Positions 42,868 to 54,800 of a stretch of DNA of 64,000 bases are shown here, in pieces (within the stretch, counting starts at the first letter, position 1; the number at the start of each line of letters is the position of its first letter). The position numbers were made by a program, and so were the translations under genes. Below the pieces are notes generated by a model that was given only the letters and a program-made list of their open reading frames with translations, was not told the DNA's origin and did no database searches. The stretch covers positions 98,873,171 through 98,937,170 of the forward strand of contig NC_079319.1 in the NCBI RefSeq assembly GCF_029931775.1, given 5' to 3'. The stretch comes from Euleptes europaea. Lineage: Eukaryota; Chordata; Lepidosauria; Squamata; Sphaerodactylidae.

Positions 42868-43203
42868 CTATTCAGGAACATAGAGGGCAAAGTAATCCAT
42901 TAGGTATCTTGGTCCCATACTGTTTAGGACTTTCAAGCACCTCAGATTGGGCATGAAAGCAAACTGACAGCCAATGAAGCTCTTTCTAGATTGGCACGAT
43001 GTGTTCTCTGAAGCTACTGCAACTAGTAATCTGGACACAGCATTTTGTACCAGTTGAAGCTTCTGAATCGTTTTCGAGGTCATCCTTATGTAGAGTGTTT
43101 TGCAATAATTTGGTCTGGATGTGAGCAGAGTGTGGATAATGGTGGGCAGATTATGCCAGCTGAGGAACGGCCACAGCTGTGCAGCCCCCCCTAAACTAGC
43201 CAA
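42868..43203 (-). mobile_element. L2/CR1-like LINE fragment
   Basis: The minus strand reads KTIQKLQLVQNAVSRLLVAV and LRCLKVLNSMGPRYL, the C-terminal region of L2-group proteins, with decayed sequence around it. Confidence 0.65.
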
Positions 43204-43859
43204 GAGCAGTACGTGTCACAGAGGAGCTCTGCATTCCCATCTGTAACTAAAAGTACCCCAAGTCCTATATCTGATCCAGAGCTAGCCCTACCATTAGTTA
43301 ATGTGAGGCAGCCCTACTCCACGTCAGATTTCGGATACCGTTAAAATAAAGTCATTTGTCACTTATTTGGTGGATAATCATGCTTTTTATGACCACTCTT
43401 ATGGCCAAATGGAATGCCATTTGGATTTTCTGCCCCAGGAAGCAAATGTTCCATACCGTAATTGACTTAATAAAATGGGAAGAGGTTTACCCTGTTATGC
43501 TGCTGATGAGTTGTCATTCAGTTACAGAAGTTGGCTGTATAGTAGCCAGATTGAAGGTGGCCAAAATGCCTTTAGAATGCTGTGAGGTAAGTTAGCCCAC
43601 GTCATCCAATACTGTGCTGTGCCATCCCATAGCCTCCTGTGATGCCATTAACCAACCTTTAATAATGATGGCAGATATTTCATCATGTTACCAAGTTCAG
43701 CAGCTGAGTGGCCCATCCTGCTTATTAGCTGGCCCAATGTCTTTCTCCTGATGGGTCTGAACTATAAATATTTATTCATTTAAGAATTCATCTATTACCT
43801 TCTTGCATTATCTAAGGATGGAATCAAATGCATATTGAAAACTGGTATTTCACCATGCT

Positions 43860-45290
43860 CCAGAGCTGGCATGTCAAAGATTCGGCCCGCGGGGTGCTTT
43901 TACGTGGCCCATGGACCTGAGGCAGCAGCCCCCCCTGCTCCCCCTCTCTCCCGGCCACAGACTTGGGAAATGTGGATGAGCTTGCAAGCCACGCTGATCT
44001 GAATGCAGATCAGTGCGAATGAGGGCCGAATCTAGAGAGGGGCTGGCAGAGGGGGTGCTGTGGCGGAAGCCAGAGGCTACCGGCGCACCTGTGCACCTGG
44101 CTGCTGCATGCGCCTCCCTCCCTTATTGGTCCCTGGTGCCGAGGTTGAGCACCAAGTTCCTGAAGTGCCTTCATTTCAGGCCTCCTTGTGGGGCTTGGAG
44201 AGTGCCCAGGATCGCAAGGGGGGGCCTTGGGGTCATTGGGAAGCTTGTGAGACGTGGTGCCCCAGGTGGGGGCTGCTCTGCGTACCTCCCCACCTGCCTG
44301 CAGTCTCTTCTCTGCAGCAGCAGTGGCAGCCCCTTCTCCTGCTCTTTGCTTCACGCGTCCCGTCCCCCGCCTGTCACAGCGCCCGGGTGATGCCTGAAGC
44401 CCCTGCCACCAGCCCGGCCAGCCGCCAAAGTTTCTGCCGCAGCAAATCCTCCGCAGTCTCCGAGTTCCCATGCCCTCCCGGCATTTCTTTTCCGCAGGCT
44501 GTGCCGCTGGGCCCCTGATGGGGCTCCGGAGACCCCCAGGCCTGCTGCTTGTTGCAGCTCAGCCTGAGAGGGGATTTCGTTGTGCTCACAGAGGAGGAGA
44601 AAAGGGACAGCCTCGAAGAGGACTCTGCTCTGCACAGCCTCCACCCCCACCTCACGGAGATTTTTGCCTGGTAGATTTTGCTTTTCATATAGTTAGTTTA
44701 AAAGACAATGAAATATAGAGCAGCTGTAGTGGGTGCTGTTGGCACTCCACAAACACATTATTTCCTTTTTATTCTTTGAATTCAAACAGTCCAGCTGCTC
44801 TTCATTTTCAAAGCTAGGAAACAACAAATCTAATGGTCAGATGGCTGTTTTAACATTCTCTTTCAGAGGCTTTTTGTGGTCAACTGTTTCTTATGGCTGA
44901 ACTGAGTGTTGATATGTTGCCTTTTCTTTCTTTGGCTGCTGTTTGTTAGATTTTGGATTGGGTCCTAAAAGAAGTTGGGTTTTCCTGTATGATACTTATT
45001 AATGATAGTTATACAATTTCAGTTCGCTCTCAGCCTAGTCTACCTCACAGGGTTATTGTAAGGATAAAATGGAGGAAGGGAAAACTGTATTCCACCCTGA
45101 GCTCCTTGGAGGAAGGGTGGGCTAAAGACGCACCAAATAAATACAGTAAATGTATGAAGTATGTTTATGTGTTGCAGGAAGGGCAAAAAACTGCCCCTAC
45201 CAAATGACCTCTCCTGCAAAACAGGAGATACAGAGAACTGCAGTGATATGTGTTAAGGAACTGGGAGTGTTTCAGCTCCATATATGTGTA

Positions 45291-45371
<81 letters not shown>

Positions 45372-46283
45372 CCAGCTTTAAAAGGTAGAACTCCTCAGTT
45401 AAAGGCTTCGGTAAAAAGAAATATTTTGGCCAGGTGTGTAAAGGCCATTAAGGCAGGTGCCAGGCAAGCCTTGGGAAAGATATTGCAGACAGGGGGGCAC
45501 CACTGAAAAGGCCCTGTCTCCAATTACCCCCTCCCTCTACAGGGGGACAGGGTGGGCAGGGCTTAAGAAGAAGATCTTCACTCTGGGTCTTCCTCAATTT
45601 TGTGTCCGCACACACATGCATGTGCAAACCCACAGTATCTTGCTCTTCAGATTTAACCACCACCACCACTACTACCACTACTACCACCACCACCACCTCT
45701 CTCTGAGTTTTCCTTTAGTTTCTTTTAAAGTTCATGGTAGGAGTGTGATGCCGTGCCCAGGGATAAATTTTCTGAAGTTGGCATTAGCAAATTTTACCAG
45801 TTTTGAGGTCTGAATTCACCCAACTGAAGATTTTTGCTGCTAAAATTTTGTCAATGGGACGATGTATGTGTGTGAACAGCTCTTCTTCTTTGACAGCTTA
45901 CAGAGACAAACCTGAACAGCAGACTCAATATTGCTACAGCACAGACTTTGACTCCAGCTTTTGATGAAGTCATTCAGAGCAAGAGGTGTCAATTATCAAA
46001 GGCTGGTAATTAAAGGAAAAGACTGTAAGAGTGTTATTGTTATAAGCTTGATTGTATTTTAAGTAAAAAAATAATACCTTTGCCTATGTCTTCTATAAAA
46101 TTTGTTTCTCTAGTATTACATTTTAAGTTATTTGTTTATTTCAATTCAATACCTTTATTGGCATATATATTTGTTTATTTGATGGGTTTGATTTGTTGCA
46201 CGTGGGCCCGGGGCCTGAGCAAGTGACATTTATGTCGTATCCGGCCCTCCTAACAATGGAGTTCTACACTCCTGCTCTAGAGG
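43860..46283 (+). mobile_element. Decayed hAT-type DNA transposon
   Basis: CAGAGCTGGCATGTCAAAG..TTCGGCCCGCGG at the left and GTATCCGGCCCTCCTAACAA..CTCCTGCTCTAG at the right are imperfect inverted ends of Charlie type. At 45895-46012 a short frame reads LTETNLNSRLNIATAQTLTP and CQLSKAGN then stop, which resembles the C terminus of the hAT-derived GTF2IRD2/ZBED-like transposases. The GC-rich interior (44000-44650) has overlapping open frames on both strands that I do not consider genes. Confidence 0.45.
45292..45370. repeat. (GAAA)n microsatellite
   Basis: About 20 perfect GAAA units. It accounts for the lysine/glutamate-rich open frame across it. Confidence 0.95.
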
Positions 46284-46289
46284 CCGGTA

Positions 46290-46890
46290 TGAGGCTATGC
46301 AGATCGGAGAAGTCTTGATTCTTATTGCGTCTTCTTGGACAAAGATAGACTTCCAAGCTAACAGATCTCCTGCCCAGGTTTCCCCTCAGACCTTCCTCTA
46401 GTAATGAACAAGATACATATATAGAACGTAGGGATCATTGTGAATTATGCAGTGATGCCAAAAGGAAATGTGCTTCCTCTTCCTGGGGACAGATGAGCAC
46501 CCCGTCTTTCCCAGTGCTTCCAGACTACCTAAAATTCCTAACTATTCCATCTTTTCAAAGACTTTTCTTCTTGGCCAGACATAATGCCTTACCTCTCAAC
46601 AAATAATTAGGCAGATTCTTAGACAGTCCGATGGACCAGAGCGTCTGCTCGTGTGGAAAGGCAAAGACAGAAACACTTACCCACTTATTATTCAGTTGTG
46701 AGTTATATTCTTCTTTAAGGTCGTCTTTTATCATTCCATTGATTTCACACTTTCCTGTTTGTTCTCACAATTACCATTTAATTTATCTGCTGTCTGGTAA
46801 AGATAAGGCTGTTACTCTATCTGTAGTTTATTACTTAACAGCTGCCTTGAAGATATGCCAAAAGTTACAACCAAATTACACCTAAGTGCT
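46290..46890 (+). mobile_element. Unclassified LINE fragment, C-terminal
   Basis: 46631-46885 reads CSCGKAKTETLTHLLFSCEL, a Cys-rich motif common at the C end of LINE ORF2 proteins. A homologous stretch (HSLFRLLLNGYDPETTEI region) is on the minus strand at 62885-63300, where the tail has CAATTCAATTCAAAAACC on +. Confidence 0.6.
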
Positions 46891-47363
46891 CATTTGCGCA
46901 CAGGCACTCTTTTCGTCATGGAACTGGAATTTGATTCTGATTGGCTGGAGTGACCCCTTTCCACCAGGGTGACTCTAAGTGCAAACTTTTGTTCTTTCCC
47001 CATGTAAAAGAATTCCTCCTTGGGTGAAACAGGGGGACACTGTTGTGAGGAGACAGAAAGCTGCTCTTCACTCTGAAAGAAGGAAAATATAAATGTCGAT
47101 CCAGTATTCCAGAGTTTGCCTTGGGGTTTTTCTGCATGTGGTTTTACTGTCAGTTCTGGCTCCATACTGGCTCCATACTGCTTTGGTTTATCCCCTGATT
47201 TCCACACACATTTTTGTGTCTTTAGTTTTCACTTTGGTTTTTTTTTTAAATCTCTCCCCCCTCCCGTTTTTTTTTCTTTAGTTCTTTTGAGACCACTTTT
47301 ACCCTGATGTTTCTCTGGAAGCCTATTTTGAGTTGTCTTTTTCTTCATGTGTAATGTTTCTGT

Positions 47364-47575
47364 CGCCCGAGCTGGATGGCCCAGGCTAGCCTGATCAGAA
47401 GCTAAGCAGGGTCGGCCCTGGTTAGTATTTGGATGGGAGACCATCAAGGAAGTCCAGGGTTGCTGTGCAGAGGAAGACACTGGCAAACCACCTCTGTTAG
47501 TCTCTTGCCATGAAAACCCCCCAAAAGGGGTTGCCATAAGTCAGCTGCGACTTGACGGCACTTTACACACACACA
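47364..47575 (+). repeat. 5S rRNA-derived SINE
   Basis: CTGATCAGAAGCTAAGCAGG, GGTTAGTATTTGGATGGGAG and the tail TCAGCTGCGACTTGACGGCA. Near-complete. Confidence 0.85.
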
Positions 47576-47696
47576 ATGTTTCTGTCACTTTTCTTTGTCC
47601 TGCCCACTCGTACCAATCCCCAGACCATTATTTGATGATTGGACTGTCTTGGTCAAACCACTCCCTCTCCTCTTCCCTCCTGTAAAGATGAGTGAT

Positions 47697-47970
47697 TTCT
47701 TTTTACAAAACAGCACTAAAATATTGATATAGCGCTGAAGCAGTGAAACAGTAGGCTTAGGAGGTTCTCTGAATTCCTAGCTTTCATTTAAAAAAAAGTA
47801 AGTCTCTAGCTCCTTCCCTTGCGGATATATAAGGGAAAAGGCCATGTCTCTGCGAGAAGAGGGGATAGAGACTTACCTGAACGAAAATGAAAGCTGGGAA
47901 TTCAGAGAACCACCTAAGCCTACTGTTACATGCTCCAGCAATATACCGATATTTTAATGCCATTTTTTTA
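47697..47970. mobile_element. Fold-back element
   Basis: Arms of about 100 bp (47697-47805 and 47864-47970) are imperfect reverse complements. The best part is CAGTAGGCTTAGG.GGTTCTC with GAATTCC.AGCTTTCATTT. The arms differ by several bases and small gaps. Ends are approximate. Confidence 0.65.
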
Positions 47971-48190
47971 AAGTGTGTGTGTGCGTGCGTGCTGTGATGC
48001 CACTGATGATGACAGCAGCACCCTCCCTGGAAAATCCTCATGACAGACTCCACAACTATGAGAGGGAAATGCAGAGGGAAGGCAGATGTGTGGAAGAACC
48101 GTGCCCAAACCGATTCCAGCTTGTGGATCGACTCCCAAGAAAATCAGGTGTAACATGAGTGTAAGGAAAAGCCTCTAATGGTAGATTTTA

Positions 48191-48542
48191 CAGCCTATTC
48201 CTGAAAAATGGGCTGAAACTCAATAGGAGGTGGCGTGACCTCGCCGCCAGCATAAGTACGCATAATTGTGTGATTAAATGTACTTATGCTGGTGGCGAGG
48301 CCAGTCCCACTGGTGGGCGAGCTCCGTGGGACTGCGCCTCGCCCCTCCACCGACGCAGCCTCTCCATGGTGCCGGCAACGGTGTGGAAAGGCCTGCTATA
48401 TTTGTTTTGGCCCCACTAAAAACAAAAAATGCTGTGAAACGGCTTTTTTTGTTTCCCCGGCTTGCGTGAATCGACTTAGGAAGAGCAGCCGCTGTGCCTG
48501 TTCCCCACCGACTCCGCACGCCGCATTCTCAGGAATAAGCTG
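48191..48542. mobile_element. Harbinger-like MITE, 352 bp
   Basis: The ends CAGCCTATTCCTGA and TCAGGAATAAGCTG are inverted (13 of 14). TTA flanks both sides (48188-48190 and 48543-48545), as in PIF/Harbinger elements. It contains an inner inverted repeat CCTCGCCGCCAGCATAAGTA / TACTTATGCTGGTGGCGAGG. Confidence 0.6.
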
Positions 48543-49092
48543 TTAGGAAATTTATTATACACAGGTTGTTGCATCTTACGGAGGGATAAAGCCATAAGAA
48601 GATGAGCTATGTCGTAAGCATGTAGGCAAGAGGAAAAGAAGCCCCACTTGGACAGTGGAAAGGCTAAAATCAGATCAAACTCCAGAAATCCAAGAGGATC
48701 ACAATTTATCATGTCCTGGTTCAACCAATTTTTCTGGTATTGTTTTGCAAGATGTTGGATGCCAGGATCACACCACCAAAAATACGCTCACCAAGAAAAA
48801 AGGAAATTGACAATGGGGAACATGAAAAGTATTTTTGCTATTTCAGATGAAATACACACTGAGTTTACCATGGTGTTCCTAGTAGAGGTGAGATAAATGC
48901 TTTTGGGAACTTACATAAAATAAGTTTCTGAGGGTAAGGCACATTTATACTACAGTCCTAAGCAGAATTACACCCTTCTCAGCCCTGACTTCAATGGAAG
49001 GGTGTTACTATTTAAGATTGCACTGGAAGTATTCCTAGGAATACTCACTCGGAAATAAGTCTCATTGACCCCATTGTGTTTACTTGTGGCCC

Positions 49093-49285
49093 CAGGGGCA
49101 AGGGAGGGAGTGAAGGTGCAGGGAGGACAGCCCATGGACACCTTGTTGGAGGAAAATTGGGTCACAGCTTTTATGGAGTACAATCACAGGAGCATTCAGT
49201 AAAAGCTGTGGCCTCATTTTCCTCCTACAAGGTGCCTGTGGTCCGTCCTCCCTGAACCCTCCCTCACTCCCAAGACCCCTGGCTG
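49093..49285. mobile_element. Fold-back element
   Basis: Imperfect reverse-complement arms of about 80 bp: GACACCTTGTTGGAGGAAAA (left) pairs with TTTTCCTCCTACAAGGTGCC (right), with CAGGGAGGACAG also matched. The loop is about 27 bases. Confidence 0.6.
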
Positions 49286-49804
49286 CAAAAGCAGCCCCAG
49301 GCGAGTATGATCCTGACCCTTCTGGGTAAACATGACTAGGATAAGCGTGTAAGTTAAATTACAGTTCCGATGTCTGTGGGATATGCTAAATGTCCATGAT
49401 CTGTGATTGCAAAAAAGGCCCATTTTATGAGCCACGCTAAGACTACATTAGGCAAATTTGATTTAGTCATCTGTACGTAACAGATGCAAACGGAAACAGA
49501 ATGGGAGTGGAAAATGCACACACATTCACACACATATATATTGTCTCCAGTGAGCAACACACAAGGCTGATCTCGCTGGTTAAACTGCACATTGGAAAAC
49601 AAGGTAAATGAGCTCGTAGGTTACCATTGCTTTTGTTGACGGGAATTGGGTCCAATTTTGCTTCCAGTTTAGGCCTCATTATCTGATCTGCCAAATTAGC
49701 TCAGCTATGTACATTTTGTAGAGTTAGATTCATTTGTACTTATCACATGATATAATCTGTCAAATATTGCTATTGTTTTTTTAAAGGTCCCTTTCTAATG
49801 GGGG

Positions 49805-50016
49805 TTCAGGTAGCCGGCCCAAGGTCGACTCAGCCTTCCATCCTTCCGAGGTCGGTAAAATGAGTACCCAGCTTGCTGGGGGTAAAGTGTAGACGACTGG
49901 GGAAGGCAATGGCAAACCACCCCATAAACATAGTCTGCCTAGTAAAAGTTGGGAAGTGGTGTCACCCCATGGGTCAGGAATGACCTGGTGCTTGCACAGG
50001 GGACCTTTACCTTTTT
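49805..50016 (+). repeat. Sauria-type SINE, 5' truncated
   Basis: TTCAGGTAGCCGGCCCAAGG through GGGGACCTTTACCTTTTTT, same family as 4821-5055. Confidence 0.8.
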
Positions 50017-50019
50017 TCT

Positions 50020-51246
50020 AATGGGAGTTGGAACTGACAGGCTTTTTAGCATGTTGTATCAAAATCCCCCTTTAAATAGTGTTGACCGTCATATTGTTCC
50101 CTATAACTGGCATAGGAATATTTCTTTGCTGTGATATGGTGGTTGATTCCCAGCTAGGAGTGTTTTTCCATCAATACAACAGGGTGACCCTTCTGCTAGT
50201 ATTCACCAGTGGTCAGATCCTAATAGTCCATCAGCCCAGCATCATCCTCATACACAATACATCAAATATTGCAAGAGACAGACACAGAGAAGAAAAACAG
50301 AACTTAAAGTGTCACCATTTAGTTGAGAATGGAGGTAGTTTTGCCAGTGTCTTTAGTGAGATTACGATGCCAATTTATTTGAAATGTTCCTCTGAAAGTC
50401 AGTGTGGCGTAGAGCAGTGTGGCGTTGAGCACCCAGACGGGCCTAACTTTAAATCCACAGAGCTAGCCGTTGTTAACACCGTGGTCCCCAATCCTGTTGA
50501 GTCTGTGTTGGTTGCTATGGGAGGAAATGACAAAATGGCTACCACAGGGTGCCAGGACCAATCACAGACTGCTGGGAGGTAGCAAGCCATGCATTCTTCT
50601 AAGATGGAGGAGGCAGTTGTTCAGCACCCTGCAGAAACAAAGGAGGGGCCACTTGGGTCTTCTGAAGCTTCTCCTACTGCAGTGAGGTAGAAGAGAGCCA
50701 AGACTGATGTGTTTGGGGAAAGAGATGCTTTGTCACAGAAACTAATGAGTGTCAGGAAACCCACTGGCTAGCACTATTTTGGGAACTTAGGCAATTTCAT
50801 ACCTCTCTGCCCTAGGGCCAGCTTAAGATATTTTTTCACCACAACTGGGGAGCGGCCAGCCTCTGATGCTGGAAGCCCAGGCAGCAAAGATGAGTGTGTC
50901 TTGTAACCACTGACTCTTATGGCATATTCTGCTGCCTGATGGGGCGTGGCAGTGACATGTTGGTGCCGCAGGGGCTCACCTTGGACCTGTTCAGTGGCAG
51001 CATGAGTCCAGGAGACAACCAGGGATGGCGGCCATGTCTGTCACTACCTCCTGCCCCACTGCTTGCTGAGCCCTAACAGTGTGTTAATGTCCTTGCCTGG
51101 AACCCCAAGAGGTCACTTGGATCATTTGGGCAAAGAACAGGCCCTGGCCTGCCCAATAGACTTCAGGGCACTGTCTTGAGAATGCAGTGAGACAGCTCTA
51201 TGTAATGTGTCCCTAAGGCCTTTAGAAGAAAGGTGAATACGCAGAA
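50020..51246. other. Upstream region of the third serpin, nothing recognised
   Basis: No exon, repeat end or promoter motif could be supported. Confidence 0.3.
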
Positions 51247-51465
51247 GGGCCATGGCTCAGTGGCAGAGCATTTGCTTGGCATGCAGAAGGTCCCAGGTTC
51301 AATCCCTGGCATCTCCAGTTAAAGGGACCAGGCAATCAGGTGATGGGAAAGACCTCTCTGCCTGAGACCTGGGAGAGCTGCTGCCGGTCTGAGTAGACCA
51401 AACTGACTTTGATGGACCAAGGGTCTGATTCAGTATAAGGCAGCTTCATGTATTCATGTGTTCAA
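51247..51465 (+). repeat. tRNA-derived SINE, full length
   Basis: GGGCCATGGCTCAGTGGCAG (A box), GGTTCAATCCC (B box) and the tail GATTCAGTATAAGGCAGCTT. It lies about 180 bp before the first coding exon of the third serpin. Confidence 0.85.
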
Positions 51466-51641
51466 GATTTTCCTTCCAAGCAAAGGGATTTATTTAGCAT
51501 GGGACTGTGAAGTGAGTAATATGCTATCCAGTATAAAGTAATTTCTGTGTCTCATGACCTTTGTTATGAGGCAGCTAGCTTCCTAATACTGGGCATTAAA
51601 AAAAACCTTCCATTAATATTGAAACTGTGTTCTTATTTTAG

Positions 51642-51829
51642 ATATTTTGGATTTCATAATGGCCTCATCCATCACTGAATCAGCTGCAAAATTTGCCCTA
51701 CGCTTTTACCAGAAGTTGAGCCAGGATAAACCCTCTGAAAACCTCTTGTTTTCTCCTCTAAATCTTTCTGCTGCCCTGAGCCTTCTCTTGTATGGTGCTA
51801 GGAGCAGCACGGCACAGGAATTAGAAAAG
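51642..51829 (+). CDS. Third serpin, exon 2 (first coding exon)
   Basis: The acceptor is TCTTATTTTAG and the donor AAG|GTAATG. From ATG 51659 it reads MASSITESAAKFALRFYQKL and contains ENLLFSPLNLSAALSLLLYG, the clade B helix A-B region. The exon ends in phase 0. Confidence 0.92.
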
Positions 51830-54800
51830 GTAATGCTCATTAAGCTCTGATATCAATATGCTGCCAGTACAGCATATCACATTGTATCTTGCTGAAAAGG
51901 TACTGTCCTTTTCATTTTCATCTTTCATTTGTGCCATGGCATAAAAAATGTAGCTTCTTGTTGCAGATATATATAACAAGAAAAATATATAGACATTGTG
52001 AATTGGAAAGATGGGGTTGAAACTAGAAATCAAGGTGTGTGGACCACTGAGCGCCATAGCACGTCGATATGAAACCAACGTCCATAATAGGTCTATATGA
52101 TTTATTAATGAAAACTCTCCAAAATTCCATGTTAGGTGCTTCATTGGGAGACAGAGGGAGTCCCCGAAACACCAAGCTGTCGTCTTCAAGCTGTCCCAAG
52201 CCGTGAACAAGAAGAAAGCATAAGGAAAAGCCGTAGCCAGTCCCCACCCCCTGATGGCCCGTTGGCCCCTTGTTTTGAACCGTCATCTTCACCGTGCCCT
52301 CAGCAGGTATGAACACAAGAGCATAAGAGGATTATTGCTGTCTCAGACCAGGGGGCCCGTCTAGTCCAGCATCACATTTTCCACAGTGACCAACCGGATG
52401 CCCTTCGGTGCTCCCAGTAGGAGACAGAGGCAAAAGCCTTCCCTTGTTGTTGCCCCACCCGTGCAACTGGTATTCACACTTCTTTGAACATGGAAATCTT
52501 ATGGAGCCATTGTAGCTAATATCCCCCCCTAAATCTGTCTAATCCCCTTTTAAAGAACATCTAAGGCAGTGTCCATGACTACTCCAGTATGGCATCCTAA
52601 ACACAAACTGCAGATGATAAATGAGATGTTCAATGCATATGTTTTAGTCTCTGTGCTTAAGATGATGCTAACAGAACAGCAGCACCCGGATTGGACAACT
52701 CTGCGGCTGGGGGATGAGTGTGTTCGAAAGTGGAATGTACACATAAAGCATTCAGGTTTTCAAAGATCCTTTGACATTAACGCTTTCATTGCAACACATG
52801 AGTAATACAGTAATACAGCACACAGAGGGTAGCAACAGTGAGGTCGAGTCCAGGGACAGATATGTGACTGCCACACTGAAATGTATTATTAAACAGAAAA
52901 GACAGCATTTGTTCATGGGATATGTTCTTGCCTCTCACGACAATAATTTTGTCTTGCTAAGCCATATTTCATTGCTGTGCAGTGTTCTTATGAAGGGTAC
53001 AGGCATACGGGCTTGTGGGTGACCTTAGGCAGGCTACTGAGCTTTCAGCAACATTTTGAGGAGAGTAATAATATCTTATTACGGAGATAATGTATATAAA
53101 GCCCTATGAACATGCTGAAGCCAGGTACAAATGGTAAATATCTATTTTTTTATTATTTTAGCAGGAGTAGTAGTAACAGCAGTAGTAATAGAAGCAGAAA
53201 TAGTAGTATCTGGAACAGTACTGTTCCTATTACTACTAGCAGTAATAATAAGAGGAGTAGTACAAGCAATTATAGCAAAATAGCAGTAGAAATAATAGTA
53301 CTAGAAGTAGTACTAGAAGGAGCAGTAGTAATCTAAGTAATATTAGAAGTAGTTGCAGTCTTCCAATGGAAAGAGTCAAATCATAAATGTCTGTACAGTA
53401 GCACTTTTTTTAATCTAAAAGTCTTTTGTGGTCAAAATTCTCTTGTTTAGACAAACAAACCAAAGTAGCAAATGGTGACTTTCCTGAAGATTCAAAACTT
53501 TGATGATTTAGACATTAGCCATCTCCTGCTGCTAGGATATCCCAGTAGCTTCATCGCGGAAGCCCCCCCTTTGCAGCTGGATGCCCAAGAAGCCCAACGT
53601 AATTCACATAATTTTATCTCAGTGAAGAAAAAAAAAGAATTGTATTTTGCAGTACCGAACTTCTTGTTTTATTATTAGAATGTTCCTGAGTATGAATGTG
53701 AGAAGCCTGAAGGCAACCATACTGAATTCCATAAAATCCTTGCCTACCTCAATAAAGCCACCACAAAGTACGAGCTAAGCTTTGCCAATCGTTTCTATGG
53801 AGATGACTCCATTGCTTTCAACCAGGTAGGTTGCACTTAGATATTCTCCCTTTCCAAATATGTTGCAAGTACATTAGCGAAATAATTTGATTTTTCAGAT
53901 GAACTTGTCCTACAGTTGCCTTTGTCTATAGATTGCTAGACAGTGTTGTTGTTTTTTGCCATCAAGTCACATCTGACTTATGGTGACCCCCAGTGAGGTT
54001 TTCAAGGCAAGAGACATTCAGAGGTGGTTTGTCACTGCTTGCCTCCGCATCACAACCCTGATATTTCTTGGAGGTCTCCTATCCAAATACCTGTTAGGGT
54101 CTGCTTAGCTCCTGAGATCTGATGAGATCAGGATGGCCTGGGCTATCCAAGTCAGGGTGCTAGACAGTATAAGTATCCATAAACCAAGCAATGTTGGATC
54201 TTTATATTAGGATTATTGTATATATCACAAAAGGGTTGCACAGGGGTAGGATGTACTTATTTCTTTCAGTGATCCTTTTCAGCCTACTAGCTCTTTACTA
54301 CATGCAGAGTAGCAGTGAATAACAGAGTCGCATGCCTTAACAATGCCATAACAACATCTAAAAGAATTGACTTACCGTACTTGAATTCCGCTCTTACTTG
54401 CTTTCATAGCTTCATTTATGCATAGGCTAAGTAAGCTACAGTTTAGGGCCTCAGAGTGAATGGCTCTGAATTACCATTTGGTTTTTGGTAATGCTCTGGG
54501 ACTTTTTAATCCTGACACAGTTGAGGTCCTCAGTATATCTTAATTAGGATTTGCTTAATTTTTGTATAACATACTCTGTGCTATGATTACTTGATTTTGA
54601 TGTTTTCATGGTTATCATTAGGGGTGTGCATATTGATGCACCATTTAAAAAACAACAACAAAAACAAAATACCTCTTTGGTATTTCTTTGGGGTGGGGGG
54701 TTTAGCAGCAAAAAAAAACATTGGTGGCAATAAATGGGAGCCCAAAAAGTAGACCCCAAATATTGCCAAATTTATTTGGGGCAGCGAGGAACTGAAAGGC

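Noticed and set aside
44010-44720. Overlapping GC-rich open frames of 100-150 residues on both strands
   Set aside because: No domain, splice signals or codon pattern; the region is inside a decayed transposon and the frames mirror each other.
45150-45506. 118-residue open frame with a Lys-Glu-Arg repeat
   Set aside because: It is the translation of the (GAAA)n microsatellite.
47697-47970. A microRNA precursor
   Set aside because: The arms are too long and the structure looks like a fold-back transposon; there is no evidence of processing.
51647-51658. An upstream in-frame extension of the third serpin (TTG GAT TTC ATA)
   Set aside because: It would need a TTG start. The ATG at 51659 has a strong context and gives the length usual for clade B.
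51830-53678. A hidden VLHF/CD-loop exon for the third serpin
   Set aside because: I looked for VLHF-like codons after an AG and found none. Exon 2 and the 53679 exon join in phase 0, so no extra exon is needed.
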